Assembly: GCA_014653385.1 (NCBI GenBank)
Contig: JACWER010000001.1
Coordinates: forward strand, 107,708-171,707
Origin: Pelagibacterales bacterium SAG-MED50
GTDB lineage: Bacteria > Pseudomonadota > Alphaproteobacteria > Pelagibacterales > Pelagibacteraceae
Reading direction: 5' to 3'
DNA: 64,000 nucleotides
The notes beneath the pieces are model-generated. The model saw only the letters and a list, made by a program, of their open reading frames with translations, was not told where the DNA came from and did not search any database. The position numbers were made by a program, and so were the translations under genes. Shown in pieces: positions 1 through 7,891 of this stretch (position 1 is its first letter; the number at the start of each line of letters is the position of its first letter).

Positions 1-588
1 GATAGTGGAGTTACAAATTTTGGTCGTGAAGCAATAAAAGAAATGAATAGAGTGGGTATAGTCGTTGATATGTCTCATTCTGCAGAAAAAAGTACATTTG
101 ATGCAATTGAGCTAAGTGAAAAACCAATAGCAATCACTCATGCTAACCCGTCATTTTGGCATGCTGCAAAAAGAAATAAATCTAATGATCTTTTAAAAAC
201 ATTAAGTGAAAGTGGTGGCATGCTGGGTCTATCTTTGTATCCCCATCATTTAAAAGATAACACTAATTGTACAGTTGAAAGTTTTTGTGAAATGATTGCT
301 AGAACAGCTGAAATCATGGATTTAAAAAATATTGGTATTGGATCTGATCTTTGTTTGGATCAACCAGATACTGTTGTTGAATGGATGAGAAATGGAACAT
401 GGTCTAAAAATAAAAATTATGGAGAAGGATCTAAAAATAAACCTGGTTTTCCAAAACAACCAGAATGGTTTGAGGATGCTAGAGGGTTTGATAATATTGA
501 AAGTGGCCTTAAAAAAGTAGGTTTTTCAGACAGTGAGACACATGGAATACTAGGAAACAACTGGTATAATTTTTATAAATCTATCTAG
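1..588 (+). CDS. Membrane dipeptidase (peptidase M19), C-terminal part, 5' end outside window
   Basis: The frame is open from base 1, so the gene enters from outside; 195 residues remain of a family usually 320-400 long. M19 enzymes are zinc dipeptidases with a TIM-barrel fold. Three metal-site segments of the family are visible: VVDMSHS (His at visible residue 26), ITHANPS, and GIGSDL (Asp at visible residue 116). The N-terminal HxD pair and the bridging Glu lie upstream and cannot be checked, nor can a signal peptide. The next gene starts 2 bp after the stop, so it is probably co-transcribed with the uncharacterised genes that follow. Confidence 0.85.
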   Translation, partial: DSGVTNFGREAIKEMNRVGIVVDMSHSAEKSTFDAIELSEKPIAITHANPSFWHAAKRNKSNDLLKTLSESGGMLGLSLYPHHLKDNTNCTVESFCEMIARTAEIMDLKNIGIGSDLCLDQPDTVVEWMRNGTWSKNKNYGEGSKNKPGFPKQPEWFEDARGFDNIESGLKKVGFSDSETHGILGNNWYNFYKSI

Positions 589-590
589 TT

Positions 591-2252
591 ATGAAAGTTG
601 AGTTAAGAGATCCAAATACAATAATGAAATTGTCAAGGTTAGGATCCTTTCATCAGTCAAAATTATCGTTTTTAAGAAGTTTTCTAAGTGAGTTCAAAGA
701 TTGGGATTATAAAAGAGATTTATTCAATCTCGACCAAAATGGTTATGGAGAAGCAGTATATTCGTTTAAAAAAAAGGACAGAGTTTATTCGTTAATTTGT
801 TTTGCTAATGAGATTAAAGACGAAGAAAGATCTGATAGAGTAATAGCTACAAAATGGGATGCAGCATTTACATTACACGATGGTGTTCCAAGCAAAGATG
901 ATATTGAAAGATTAAAAAATGAGGTTCCCAAACAAGAAGTAGGCAGACTTTCATTTAAAGAGTTAACTTTATCAAGAGCAAATAAATCTGTAAGAGTTTT
1001 TAATCATGTTGTCGAATGTTTAAGCGAGGGAAAACAACCTGATTTAAATTTGTTATCAAAAGTTGGTTATTTATACAGAACCACAGCAGTTTATGGATCT
1101 GGTAAATTTGGACTTGCTGATAGGTTTAGAATTAAAAATAGAGAGGAAATCAATGGTCCTTTTAGATTAGAAATGATGTTGGTTTATCTTGTAAGACAAT
1201 TTACTTTTGATCAAGTAAACCATGTTGCACATTATAAAAATCCAAAAAAAGCAGTGAAATTAGACAAACAGATTTGTAAAAATCTAGGTATTGGTAATTC
1301 AACTGGTCTTGGAATGGCTCCTTTTATAGTTAATCATCCAACATTATTAAATAATTGGATTTTAAGTAGAGAAACAGCATTAAAAAAAATTAGAGAAATT
1401 AAAATTGTTGAAAATGAAGATAGTGAACTTTTTAAAGACTGTGTGAAAAAATCTTTAAAAAATATTACTAGCTGGAATACAGATAGCGAATATCAGCAAA
1501 ACAAAATTAAATTATTATTAAAGGATGTGGAGAATTTTATAGATTATATTGAAAATAATTTTAATTTTAAAACTGAGTATCCATTTAACACGATATATAT
1601 GTGGTTAGAGCGAAATGTTTGTGAAGAATGCATAGAATACATTGTATCTATAATGATGGAGCCCTATAACAATATAACTGAGCCTTTGGTTTCTAATATG
1701 AGCTCTGACGAAGACAAATATTTTAACATCCCAACTAATCGAACCGTACAGGAATTAATTGTTATTATAGAAGCCAGATACTCAAATATTTTAAAAATTA
1801 ATTTTGATCAAAAAGAAAATAATCAAAATTTCTGGTTTATATCTAAAAATAAAGAAGAACCAAGATTAGCAGATAGGTTTGAAGAACATGGGTCTGAACT
1901 TGAACAACCACTTGCAATCGCAAGAGATATAAAAAAACTTTATGAAAAATTATTATTAGAAAAGAATAATTCAACAATTGCTAAATTTTTATCACTAAAT
2001 TCAGAATTAAGACATGTTGTGAGAAGAGCTTTTATCATAGAAAAATTTCCATACTCAGAAATTCAAGATAATACAATTAGTAAAAGTATTGTACCTATTG
2101 ATATGCTAAGACTTAAACTATCTTTTTTTGGTGCATTAAAGTTTGACCCAAGATCAGATAAATGGTTAAGAATTTGCATGTTTCAAGGTGCACCGTTGCC
2201 AAATGAATTAAGAAATTATGATGAGCAATGGGTATATAAAACTAGTAATTGA
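591..2252 (+). CDS. Conserved-looking protein of unknown function, 553 aa
   Basis: I do not recognise a family. The protein is soluble-looking, rich in Lys, Glu and Asn, with no signal peptide and no clear membrane segment. The most ordered stretch is a glycine-rich motif around residues 233-258 (GIGNSTGLGMAPF followed by VNHPTLLNNW), after a hydrophobic helix that includes EMMLVYLVRQF. The C-terminal part contains a likely helical bundle. It starts 2 bp after the dipeptidase stop, and its TGA overlaps the first possible start of the DUF3726 gene, so the three appear to form one operon and may act together. No function is proposed. Confidence 0.7.
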   Translation: MKVELRDPNTIMKLSRLGSFHQSKLSFLRSFLSEFKDWDYKRDLFNLDQNGYGEAVYSFKKKDRVYSLICFANEIKDEERSDRVIATKWDAAFTLHDGVPSKDDIERLKNEVPKQEVGRLSFKELTLSRANKSVRVFNHVVECLSEGKQPDLNLLSKVGYLYRTTAVYGSGKFGLADRFRIKNREEINGPFRLEMMLVYLVRQFTFDQVNHVAHYKNPKKAVKLDKQICKNLGIGNSTGLGMAPFIVNHPTLLNNWILSRETALKKIREIKIVENEDSELFKDCVKKSLKNITSWNTDSEYQQNKIKLLLKDVENFIDYIENNFNFKTEYPFNTIYMWLERNVCEECIEYIVSIMMEPYNNITEPLVSNMSSDEDKYFNIPTNRTVQELIVIIEARYSNILKINFDQKENNQNFWFISKNKEEPRLADRFEEHGSELEQPLAIARDIKKLYEKLLLEKNNSTIAKFLSLNSELRHVVRRAFIIEKFPYSEIQDNTISKSIVPIDMLRLKLSFFGALKFDPRSDKWLRICMFQGAPLPNELRNYDEQWVYKTSN

Positions 2253-2254
2253 TA

Positions 2255-2866
2255 ATGAGATCTTTAAGCGAAATTGAAACTGCAGTCAAAAGAGCAAGTA
2301 GAGCAGTTGGTTTTTCATGGGGTAACTCTGAAGAAGTAGGAAAATCTATACGTTTGTTGGAACTGTTTGGATTACAAGGGATTAAAAACTTAAATCAATA
2401 CTATGCAGATAAACAGAAAAAACAATTTGAAGATTTAAATTTAATTAGTGAAAAAAACGAACCATCATCAGAAGCTTATTGTCCAATCATTCTTGGAATT
2501 AGTTTTTTAGATCAAATTAAATCATTAGAAAATTTTGAGATAATTAGATTTGAAAAAATTGCATACCCAGTTATTTTTCTATCATTCTTAAGTAGAGCTT
2601 CAGAGATCAGTGGAAAAAAGATATATGCTAAATTTGATAAAAATGAAATTTTACTTAATTTGAATTTAAATATTTGTTCAAGTTTTTTTAATCAAGAGTT
2701 TCCTAAACTTGTAGATAAAGTTGAAATCAAATTTTTGAACAATCAAGACAATTTCACAGAGATAGAGTGGAATAGTCTATATAAATTAGCTGAAAATACT
2801 TTTGTAGAAGAAAGTGAAAGTTTAAAACAGGGAGCAGCAGGTGCTGGACTAACAGATAATGACTGA
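2255..2866 (+). CDS. DUF3726 family protein
   Basis: The start is placed at the ATG giving MRSLSEIETAVKRASRAVGF; an upstream in-frame TTG is possible but overlaps the previous stop. The N-terminal segment (helical, SLSEIE...A.RA.R..GFSWG.SEEVGKS) and the C-terminal segment ending GAAGAGLTDND match what I recall of DUF3726, a family of unknown function in alphaproteobacteria. The length, 203 residues, fits. The middle is variable and has no catalytic motif that I can name. The conserved C-terminal AGAGLTDND loop looks like a binding or active-site element. It overlaps the next tiny gene by 8 bp. Confidence 0.65.
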   Translation: MRSLSEIETAVKRASRAVGFSWGNSEEVGKSIRLLELFGLQGIKNLNQYYADKQKKQFEDLNLISEKNEPSSEAYCPIILGISFLDQIKSLENFEIIRFEKIAYPVIFLSFLSRASEISGKKIYAKFDKNEILLNLNLNICSSFFNQEFPKLVDKVEIKFLNNQDNFTEIEWNSLYKLAENTFVEESESLKQGAAGAGLTDND

Positions 2867-3026
2867 TAATTTAGAAGATAAATATGATGAAGAAATTATT
2901 AAAGAATTAAATAATATTTGTGACGAGTGCAAGAAAGAGGATAAAAGTGTTTCGCAAAATTTAATTTTGACAAGTTACAAATTGTGTTCGTCGTGTAGAG
3001 TTTCTAAGACTATTTTTCCGATCTAG
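2859..3026 (+). CDS. Small protein with two CxxC motifs, 55 aa
   Basis: This ORF starts at an ATG inside the last codons of the DUF3726 gene (8 bp overlap, ATG ACT GAT...) and ends at TAG 3024-3026. It encodes an acidic N-terminal helix followed by CDEC (residues 21-24) and CSSC (residues 43-46), the spacing of a small zinc ribbon or metal-binding knuckle. The overlap suggests translational coupling to DUF3726. The paired cysteines make chance reading unlikely, but no homologue is recalled. Its end overlaps the convergent Yip1 gene by 4 bp. Confidence 0.55.
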   Translation: MTDNLEDKYDEEIIKELNNICDECKKEDKSVSQNLILTSYKLCSSCRVSKTIFPI

Positions 3027-3568
3027 CTAATCTGATTTACTGGGAGCATATTCATTCTACTCATTACAAAAGAAATAGACAAAAATGCAATTATTAGAAA
3101 AGACAAAAATACAATTCCAAAAGATTTAATATTAGATTTTAAACCCAGCACCTGTTTCGTAGAGATAATTAACCCTGCAAAAATCCAAAATTGTGTAAGG
3201 AAAATAATTGGTATCATCATATTTGGTGTTACTGCAAAAAATCTAAGTAAACCAGGTGCGTGAGCAAAACCAACTGCAGTTAATACTTTTTTAAAAGGAA
3301 CTTTTGTTTTTTTGTCCGGAAAAAGTTTAACTCCTATTACATATATAAAGATAGCCCAAACCAACCAAGTTAGAATTGATGTGAGTCCAGACATTGCAAC
3401 TGCTGTTTTAATAACAGTGTTTGCAGCTACAGCACCTGCAATTCCATCTAAGATCATTATAAGTCCAGCAAAATAAACTGAAGCTTCTCCAAAATTTTTA
3501 TTATCTGTGTATAGAGATTTATCTAATTTAATTGATTTAAAAACTATACTTAAAAATTCACCAAACAT
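3023..3568 (-). CDS. Yip1-domain integral membrane protein
   Basis: The 181-residue protein has about five hydrophobic segments: near residues 32-52, 58-75, 83-98 or so, 118-140, and 150-170. The loop PFKKVLTAVGFAHAPGLLRFF is the pattern by which bacterial YIP1-family membrane proteins are recognised. Their role is not established; some sit in envelope or transport contexts. It begins one base inside the stop of the 36-residue membrane peptide upstream (TAATG on the minus strand), so the two are translationally coupled. The gene ends 4 bp into the CxxC protein gene on the other strand. Confidence 0.7.
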   Translation of the reverse strand: MFGEFLSIVFKSIKLDKSLYTDNKNFGEASVYFAGLIMILDGIAGAVAANTVIKTAVAMSGLTSILTWLVWAIFIYVIGVKLFPDKKTKVPFKKVLTAVGFAHAPGLLRFFAVTPNMMIPIIFLTQFWIFAGLIISTKQVLGLKSNIKSFGIVFLSFLIIAFLSISFVMSRMNMLPVNQIS

Positions 3569-3678
3569 TAATTTTTATTCTTTTTATTTTTCTGTGCTTT
3601 ATACGAAACTAAAAGTGGAAATATTATTAAAGCAATCGCTATGATAATGCAAATTACGATTAAAAAACCTTTAGTCAT
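3568..3678 (-). CDS. Single-span membrane micropeptide, 36 aa
   Basis: Reading the minus strand from ATG 3678, this ORF encodes MTKGFLIVICIIIAIALIIF, then PLLVSYKA and a Lys/Asn-rich tail. That is one transmembrane helix (residues 4-24) followed by a positively charged cytoplasmic end. Its TAA overlaps the ATG of the Yip1 gene by one base, the junction type used throughout this chromosome. It lies directly downstream of the terminator that closes the demethylase gene, so it is the first gene of its own transcript. The coupling and clean topology argue that it is real. Confidence 0.6.
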   Translation of the reverse strand: MTKGFLIVICIIIAIALIIFPLLVSYKAQKNKKNKN

Positions 3679-3686
3679 TGAGAAAA

Positions 3687-3713
3687 TGGGGGAGCTTTGA
3701 TTTTGCTCCCCCA
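3687..3713 (-). terminator. Terminator hairpin after the demethylase gene
   Basis: TGGGGGAGC (3687-3695) and GCTCCCCCA (3705-3713) form a perfect 9-bp stem with a 9-nt loop. This is the most G+C-rich short stretch nearby. On the minus strand the stem is followed by ATTTTCT, a weak U tract. It begins 12 bp after the stop of the GcvT-like gene and separates it from the micropeptide/Yip1 pair. Confidence 0.75.
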
Positions 3714-3724
3714 AAATAATAAAT

Positions 3725-5083
3725 TTAGCCTTTTACAACTTCTCTAGTGTTTGCGTTGAATGACTCTTTAAATGGAATGTCTACTACTACTGCATCAACA
3801 GGTGTTCCTGGAGTGTCTGAGTATTTTTCTGGTAAATGAACTTTATATTTAGTTCCAACTTTACCTTTTGGAAATCCATTTGCATTCAATGTTCCATCAA
3901 ATGGTACATATCCCATTGCAATGTTTTGTTTTTTCTCTGGGTGATACCAAGGAGAGGTAATAAATCCTACTGGATCTCCACCACTCTCAGGTGATACTAG
4001 CCAAAAATCAGGAGCATACTCTTCAATCGGTTTTCCACCTAATTCAAGCCCAACTAATTGAAGCTTGTACGGTTTTTTACCATCTTTAATTTCAGCACCC
4101 ATTTTTTCTAAAGCAGCTTTACCAACATAGTCAGCTTTTTTAGCCCATTCACCTTTTCCAGATAATGAAACTTGATAACCTAAGTTACATTGGAAAGGAT
4201 TATGCTGTTGATCCATATCTTGACCCCATGAAAGAATTCCTGCTTGAATTCTTCTATGGTGAGCAGGAGCAATAACCATAAGGCTATGTTTTTTTCCAGC
4301 ATCAAGAACTGCATTCCACATATCGTCAGCGTATAACATGGAGTCTCTCAGATATATCTCATAACCAGCTTCTCCTGAAAAACCAGACTGAGAAATAACA
4401 CAACTTCTTCCACCTACTTTTGTTTCTGCTAAACCGTAGAAAGGCATATTATCGAAATCAACTTGATCTCCACACAAATCTTTCATTAACGCTTTGGCTT
4501 TTGGTCCTTGTATTTGAACAGGGCTGACATCAATTTCTTCAATAGTACAATCAAATCTTCCATCAGCGTTTACACCTTGAAGGTACATACCAATATCAGA
4601 GTCTGATAACGAAAACCAAAATTCATCTTCTGAAATTCTAAGAAGAATTGGATCATTTAAAACCCCACCATATGCATTACATAAGATTACATATCTTGCT
4701 CTCATAGGAGAAATTTTTGTTGCATCTCTTGTTATTACATAGTCAGTAAATTTTTCTGCATCCGGACCTTTAACTCTGATTTGTCTTTCAACAGCAACAT
4801 TCCACATAGTAACGTGATTTACAATTGCGTCGTACTCAACCATAGCTCCACCATCTTCTGGTTTTACGTAACCTCTTGGGTGATAAATACGATTATAAAC
4901 AGTTGCTCTCCAACAACCTGCTTGCATTGATAAGTGCCAATAAGGAGATTTTCTTACTCTTGTCGAGATAAGCATTTCAACTTTTGTTGGACCACTTTGT
5001 CTTAAGTTATAAGGCACTGCACGATCCGATTGATCGACTGAAGTTGCCTGATTTAGTTTAGTATAGTCAAATTCATTAGACAT
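3725..5083 (-). CDS. GcvT-family, THF-dependent demethylase (LigM-like)
   Basis: The 452-residue protein belongs to the aminomethyltransferase (GcvT) fold, which moves a methyl or one-carbon unit to tetrahydrofolate. It is longer than GcvT or DmdA (about 370) and closer in length to the LigM O-demethylases. Family features seen include the segment RVKGPDAEKFTDYVITRD, an IQGPKA segment, the SGFSGEAGYEIYL segment and a C-terminal DxWLVSPESGGDPVGFITS barrel. The substrate is not determined. The start is taken at ATG 5083, because AAGGAG lies 7 bp before it; ATG 5089 leaves only 1 bp. It overlaps the upstream MetF-like gene by 8 bp, which suggests methyl transfer to THF with onward handling of methyl-THF. 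Confidence 0.75.
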   Translation of the reverse strand: MSNEFDYTKLNQATSVDQSDRAVPYNLRQSGPTKVEMLISTRVRKSPYWHLSMQAGCWRATVYNRIYHPRGYVKPEDGGAMVEYDAIVNHVTMWNVAVERQIRVKGPDAEKFTDYVITRDATKISPMRARYVILCNAYGGVLNDPILLRISEDEFWFSLSDSDIGMYLQGVNADGRFDCTIEEIDVSPVQIQGPKAKALMKDLCGDQVDFDNMPFYGLAETKVGGRSCVISQSGFSGEAGYEIYLRDSMLYADDMWNAVLDAGKKHSLMVIAPAHHRRIQAGILSWGQDMDQQHNPFQCNLGYQVSLSGKGEWAKKADYVGKAALEKMGAEIKDGKKPYKLQLVGLELGGKPIEEYAPDFWLVSPESGGDPVGFITSPWYHPEKKQNIAMGYVPFDGTLNANGFPKGKVGTKYKVHLPEKYSDTPGTPVDAVVVDIPFKESFNANTREVVKG

Positions 5084-5855
5084 AACCATTCTCCTTCAAC
5101 CACTTGTTTGTTTCCTTCAAGCCGCCGAATGTATAAATGTGGAAGTTATCAGTATGTGACTTAACTTTCCCAATTAGTTCATTAGGGTCTTTAGGTTTCA
5201 ATAAATCTAACGCCTTAGTAAAATTAGATTTAAGAAAGTTAATGGAATTTTTCGCACCGACAATATTAGCAAACTTTATTAAGCTAGATATTTTCATTGG
5301 CCCAGTAATTCCAACATGCACTGGTACGCTTTGTTTAGAAACAAAATCAACAATAGGCTGACTATCTAATAACCATTGGGTTACTATGTAATCAGCATAA
5401 GGCTTTTTATCTATCATTGCTTTTTCTAAATTTTGTTCTGGTATATCTGGACTTCCTTCAGGATGGCCTGCGATACCAATTTTAATTCCTCCAAAAAAAC
5501 CTGTTTCTAAAATTTGATATGAGCTATCAAACTTACCAACTGGTTCTCTGCTTCCACCAATTACTAAAGCTTGCGTAACACCTTGATCTTTACATCTTGA
5601 AACATAATCTTTTAATTCATCATCATTATTTATTGATCTGGCTGGAAAGTGTGGAACTGGATTAAAACCTTTTTTAACAAGGTCTCCTGATTTATCAGCA
5701 GTCTCTTTATAATCACCACCAGGTAACATTGTAACATATACATCCTTTACAGCAGGTAAGGTTTCAAGGTCAGTATGAGGACCAATTTCTAGTGAAAAAT
5801 TCATTTTTTCCAGATCATTATCCTTTTTAAAAATGCTGTCAAAGAAATTCAGCAT
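5076..5855 (-). CDS. Methylenetetrahydrofolate reductase-like protein (MetF family)
   Basis: The 259-residue protein resembles the MTHFR TIM barrel: NFSLEIGPHTD at the N-terminus, the conserved FNPVPHFPARS segment, VIGGSREPVGKF, GIAGHPEGSPD (the family's GYPEGHP-like loop) and DYIVTQWLLD. MTHFR interconverts methylene-THF and methyl-THF with FAD. Here it is translationally coupled to the GcvT-like demethylase, as metF is to ligM in some lignin-degrading sphingomonads, so it probably oxidises the methyl-THF made by that enzyme. At 259 residues it is shorter than E. coli MetF (296). The divergent neighbour is a Rieske oxygenase. Confidence 0.75.
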   Translation of the reverse strand: MLNFFDSIFKKDNDLEKMNFSLEIGPHTDLETLPAVKDVYVTMLPGGDYKETADKSGDLVKKGFNPVPHFPARSINNDDELKDYVSRCKDQGVTQALVIGGSREPVGKFDSSYQILETGFFGGIKIGIAGHPEGSPDIPEQNLEKAMIDKKPYADYIVTQWLLDSQPIVDFVSKQSVPVHVGITGPMKISSLIKFANIVGAKNSINFLKSNFTKALDLLKPKDPNELIGKVKSHTDNFHIYTFGGLKETNKWLKENGYV

Positions 5856-5907
5856 AGTTCAAAATGGAAATTTGTTGCCAAAAATTAAGGCCATGATAAT
5901 TTTTTTT

Positions 5908-7101
5908 ATGGTCGAAAATCTTAAAAATAATTCTCTCTCAAAGATCTTGGACATCAAGAAATTGATGGATGTGGACAAACCTATAGAGACCGCAAATGGA
6001 CTTCCAAACCAGTGTTACACCAGTGAGCAATATTTAGAATATGAAACAGATAAGATTTTTTGTAATAAATGGACAGTAATTGGGGTAGCTAGTTCTATAC
6101 CCAATGTTGGGGATGCTAAACCATACAATCTACTCGGGATTCCTTTAATGATAGTCAGAGACAAAGATCGTAATATTAGGGTATTTCATAATGTTTGCAG
6201 CCATAGAGGATTTAAACTAATAGACAAACCATGCACTTTGAAAAATGTAATTAGATGCCCTTATCATTCCTGGTCATATGACTTTAAGGGAAACCTAGTG
6301 GCCACCCCTCATATAGGTGGCTTAAATATTCATAACTCAGATCAATTTGAAAAGAATCAGAGCAATTTAAAGGAAGTTAGATCTAAAGTATGGATGGACA
6401 TTATTTTTGTTAATATTAATTCAAATGAAATTGAATTTAATGAGTATATCAAGCCACTTGAACAAAGATGGTCTAGATTCATTACTTATAAAGATCAAAA
6501 ATTATTAATTCATTCTAAAGATTATGGTTCTTTTGATTTAGAAGTTAAATGTAATTGGAAGTTTGCAATTGAAAATTACTGTGAAAGCTATCATTTACCA
6601 ACTATTCATCCAGAATTAAATAAAGTATCAAACATTAATGATCATTATCACATTCAAGGTTTACCCAATAGATTCGCAGGACAAGGAAGTGAAAAATACG
6701 AACAACCGGTAAAAGGAAATAGGAAATTTGATACATTTAAGAATTGGGAAAAAAGCTCACATAAAAATTCTGAATATATAGCATTATTTCCCAATGTAAT
6801 GATTGGTCTACATTTAGATCATTTTTATGTTTTTTGGCTAGAACCACTTGCAATCAATAAAACTAAAGAACATATGGAAATGTATTATGTCGGTGATAAA
6901 AGTGCTAACGGAAATGAACTTAAAGAATTAAGAAAAGAAAATATAAGATTTTGGAAGGAAGTAATGTTAGAAGACATTAGTGCAATTGAGGGTATGCAAG
7001 AGGGAAGAAGTTCACCTGTATATAACGGTGGAAATTTCTCACCAGTGATGGATCAACCAACTCATCAATTTCATAAATGGGTAGCAAATAGTTTATTATA
7101 A
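5908..7101 (+). CDS. Rieske non-heme iron oxygenase, alpha subunit
   Basis: The Rieske 2Fe-2S site is complete: CSHRG and CPYHSW, 20-odd residues apart, after HNV. The mononuclear iron site reads NYCESYHLPTIHPEL with the two His ligands; an acidic ligand is probably in MLEDISAIEGMQ near the C-terminus. The protein is about 397 residues from ATG 5908, the usual length. Earlier starts (5833) would overlap the divergent metF gene. The family includes ring-hydroxylating dioxygenases and the choline/carnitine/glycine betaine monooxygenases that remove or oxidise N-methyl groups, and the latter role fits this neighbourhood. No dedicated reductase is adjacent. The kinase gene follows after 2 bp. Confidence 0.8.
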   Translation: MVENLKNNSLSKILDIKKLMDVDKPIETANGLPNQCYTSEQYLEYETDKIFCNKWTVIGVASSIPNVGDAKPYNLLGIPLMIVRDKDRNIRVFHNVCSHRGFKLIDKPCTLKNVIRCPYHSWSYDFKGNLVATPHIGGLNIHNSDQFEKNQSNLKEVRSKVWMDIIFVNINSNEIEFNEYIKPLEQRWSRFITYKDQKLLIHSKDYGSFDLEVKCNWKFAIENYCESYHLPTIHPELNKVSNINDHYHIQGLPNRFAGQGSEKYEQPVKGNRKFDTFKNWEKSSHKNSEYIALFPNVMIGLHLDHFYVFWLEPLAINKTKEHMEMYYVGDKSANGNELKELRKENIRFWKEVMLEDISAIEGMQEGRSSPVYNGGNFSPVMDQPTHQFHKWVANSLL

Positions 7102-7103
7102 AG

Positions 7104-7511
7104 ATGAAAATAATTTTAATAATGGGTTTACCTGGCTCAGGAAAAACAACATTAGCTGAAGAATTAGCTCCATTACTTAATGCTAAAAGATTAAATGCTG
7201 ATGAAGTTAGAAAAGAGGCAAATGATTGGGATTTTTCTGAAGAAGGAAGAAAAAGACAGGCAAAAAGAATGGCAGACTTTGCTTTAAAATTGAAACAAGA
7301 TGGAAGTTTTGTTGTAGCAGATTTTGTTTGCCCTACACCAGAAGCAAGAGCTTTATTTCCAGCAGATTTTATTGTTTGGGTTGATACAATTAAAGAAGGA
7401 AGATTTGATGACACTAATAAGATGTTTGTTAAACCAAATAAGTTTGACTTTCATGTAACTACACAAGATGCTAAAAATTGGGCACCAAAAATAATAAAGG
7501 AGATAAATTAA
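7104..7511 (+). CDS. P-loop kinase, adenylylsulfate kinase-like
   Basis: The 135-residue protein opens with a Walker A motif, GLPGSGKTT, at residues 8-16. It then has LNADEVRKEANDWDFSEEGR, which corresponds to the D-x-x-R and F-x-x-E-x-R region of APS kinases, and VVADFVCPTPEAR in the position of the family's ISP loop. It is shorter than CysC (about 200), and the substrate need not be adenylylsulfate. It starts 2 bp after the Rieske gene and overlaps the next gene by one base (TAATG). The tight pairing with a nucleotidyltransferase suggests two consecutive steps on the same substrate, phosphorylation then nucleotidyl transfer, but this is inference. Confidence 0.7.
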   Translation: MKIILIMGLPGSGKTTLAEELAPLLNAKRLNADEVRKEANDWDFSEEGRKRQAKRMADFALKLKQDGSFVVADFVCPTPEARALFPADFIVWVDTIKEGRFDDTNKMFVKPNKFDFHVTTQDAKNWAPKIIKEIN

Positions 7512-7885
7512 TGGCTTATGAATGGGATAACAAAAAACCAACTGCTCAAATGTTAGGAAGATGGCAACCATTTCATGACGGTCATTACAGTTTATTTAAG
7601 GAAATTATTAAAAAAACAGGACAAGTTTGTATTCAAATTAGAGATGTCCAAGGGGTAGATGACAATCCTTTTGACTTTGAGACAGTTAAAAAAAATATTG
7701 AAGATAGATTAAATCCAGAGTTTGAGGGTCAATTTAAAGTAATGCTTGTGCCAAATATTACAAATATTTGTTATGGACGTGGTGTTGGTTACAAAATTGA
7801 AGAAATTGAACTTTCAAAAGAGATTCAAGAAATTTCTGCTACTAAAATTAGAGCCAAGATGAGAGAAGACGGAAAGCTAAAGTAA
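7511..7885 (+). CDS. Cytidylyltransferase/NMN-adenylyltransferase-like nucleotidyltransferase
   Basis: The start is ATG 7511, preceded by AAAGGAG at good spacing and overlapping the kinase stop by one base. The 124-residue protein has both marks of the HxGH nucleotidyltransferase fold: GRWQPFHDGHYSLF at residues 17-30 (HDGH replaces HxGH) and ISATKIRAKM near the C-terminus (the ISSTxIR motif). Enzymes of this fold attach AMP or CMP to a phosphorylated substrate. It is small even for the family, and the substrate is unknown. Its position between a kinase and two Fe/2OG oxygenases makes it part of an uncharacterised pathway. Confidence 0.7.
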   Translation: MAYEWDNKKPTAQMLGRWQPFHDGHYSLFKEIIKKTGQVCIQIRDVQGVDDNPFDFETVKKNIEDRLNPEFEGQFKVMLVPNITNICYGRGVGYKIEEIELSKEIQEISATKIRAKMREDGKLK

Positions 7886-7891
7886 ATTACA

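Noticed and set aside
3725..5083. Naming the GcvT-like protein DmdA
   Set aside because: It is about 450 residues, against about 370 for DmdA, and coupled to metF; the length and coupling favour a LigM-like demethylase. Substrate remains open.
5137..5361. Plus-strand ORF inside the MetF-like gene
   Set aside because: Antisense shadow of a well-supported gene, with no ribosome site or recognisable domain.
5833..5907. Longer N-terminus for the Rieske oxygenase
   Set aside because: It would overlap the divergent MetF-like gene start and adds a low-complexity stretch without similarity to the family; ATG 5908 gives the normal length.
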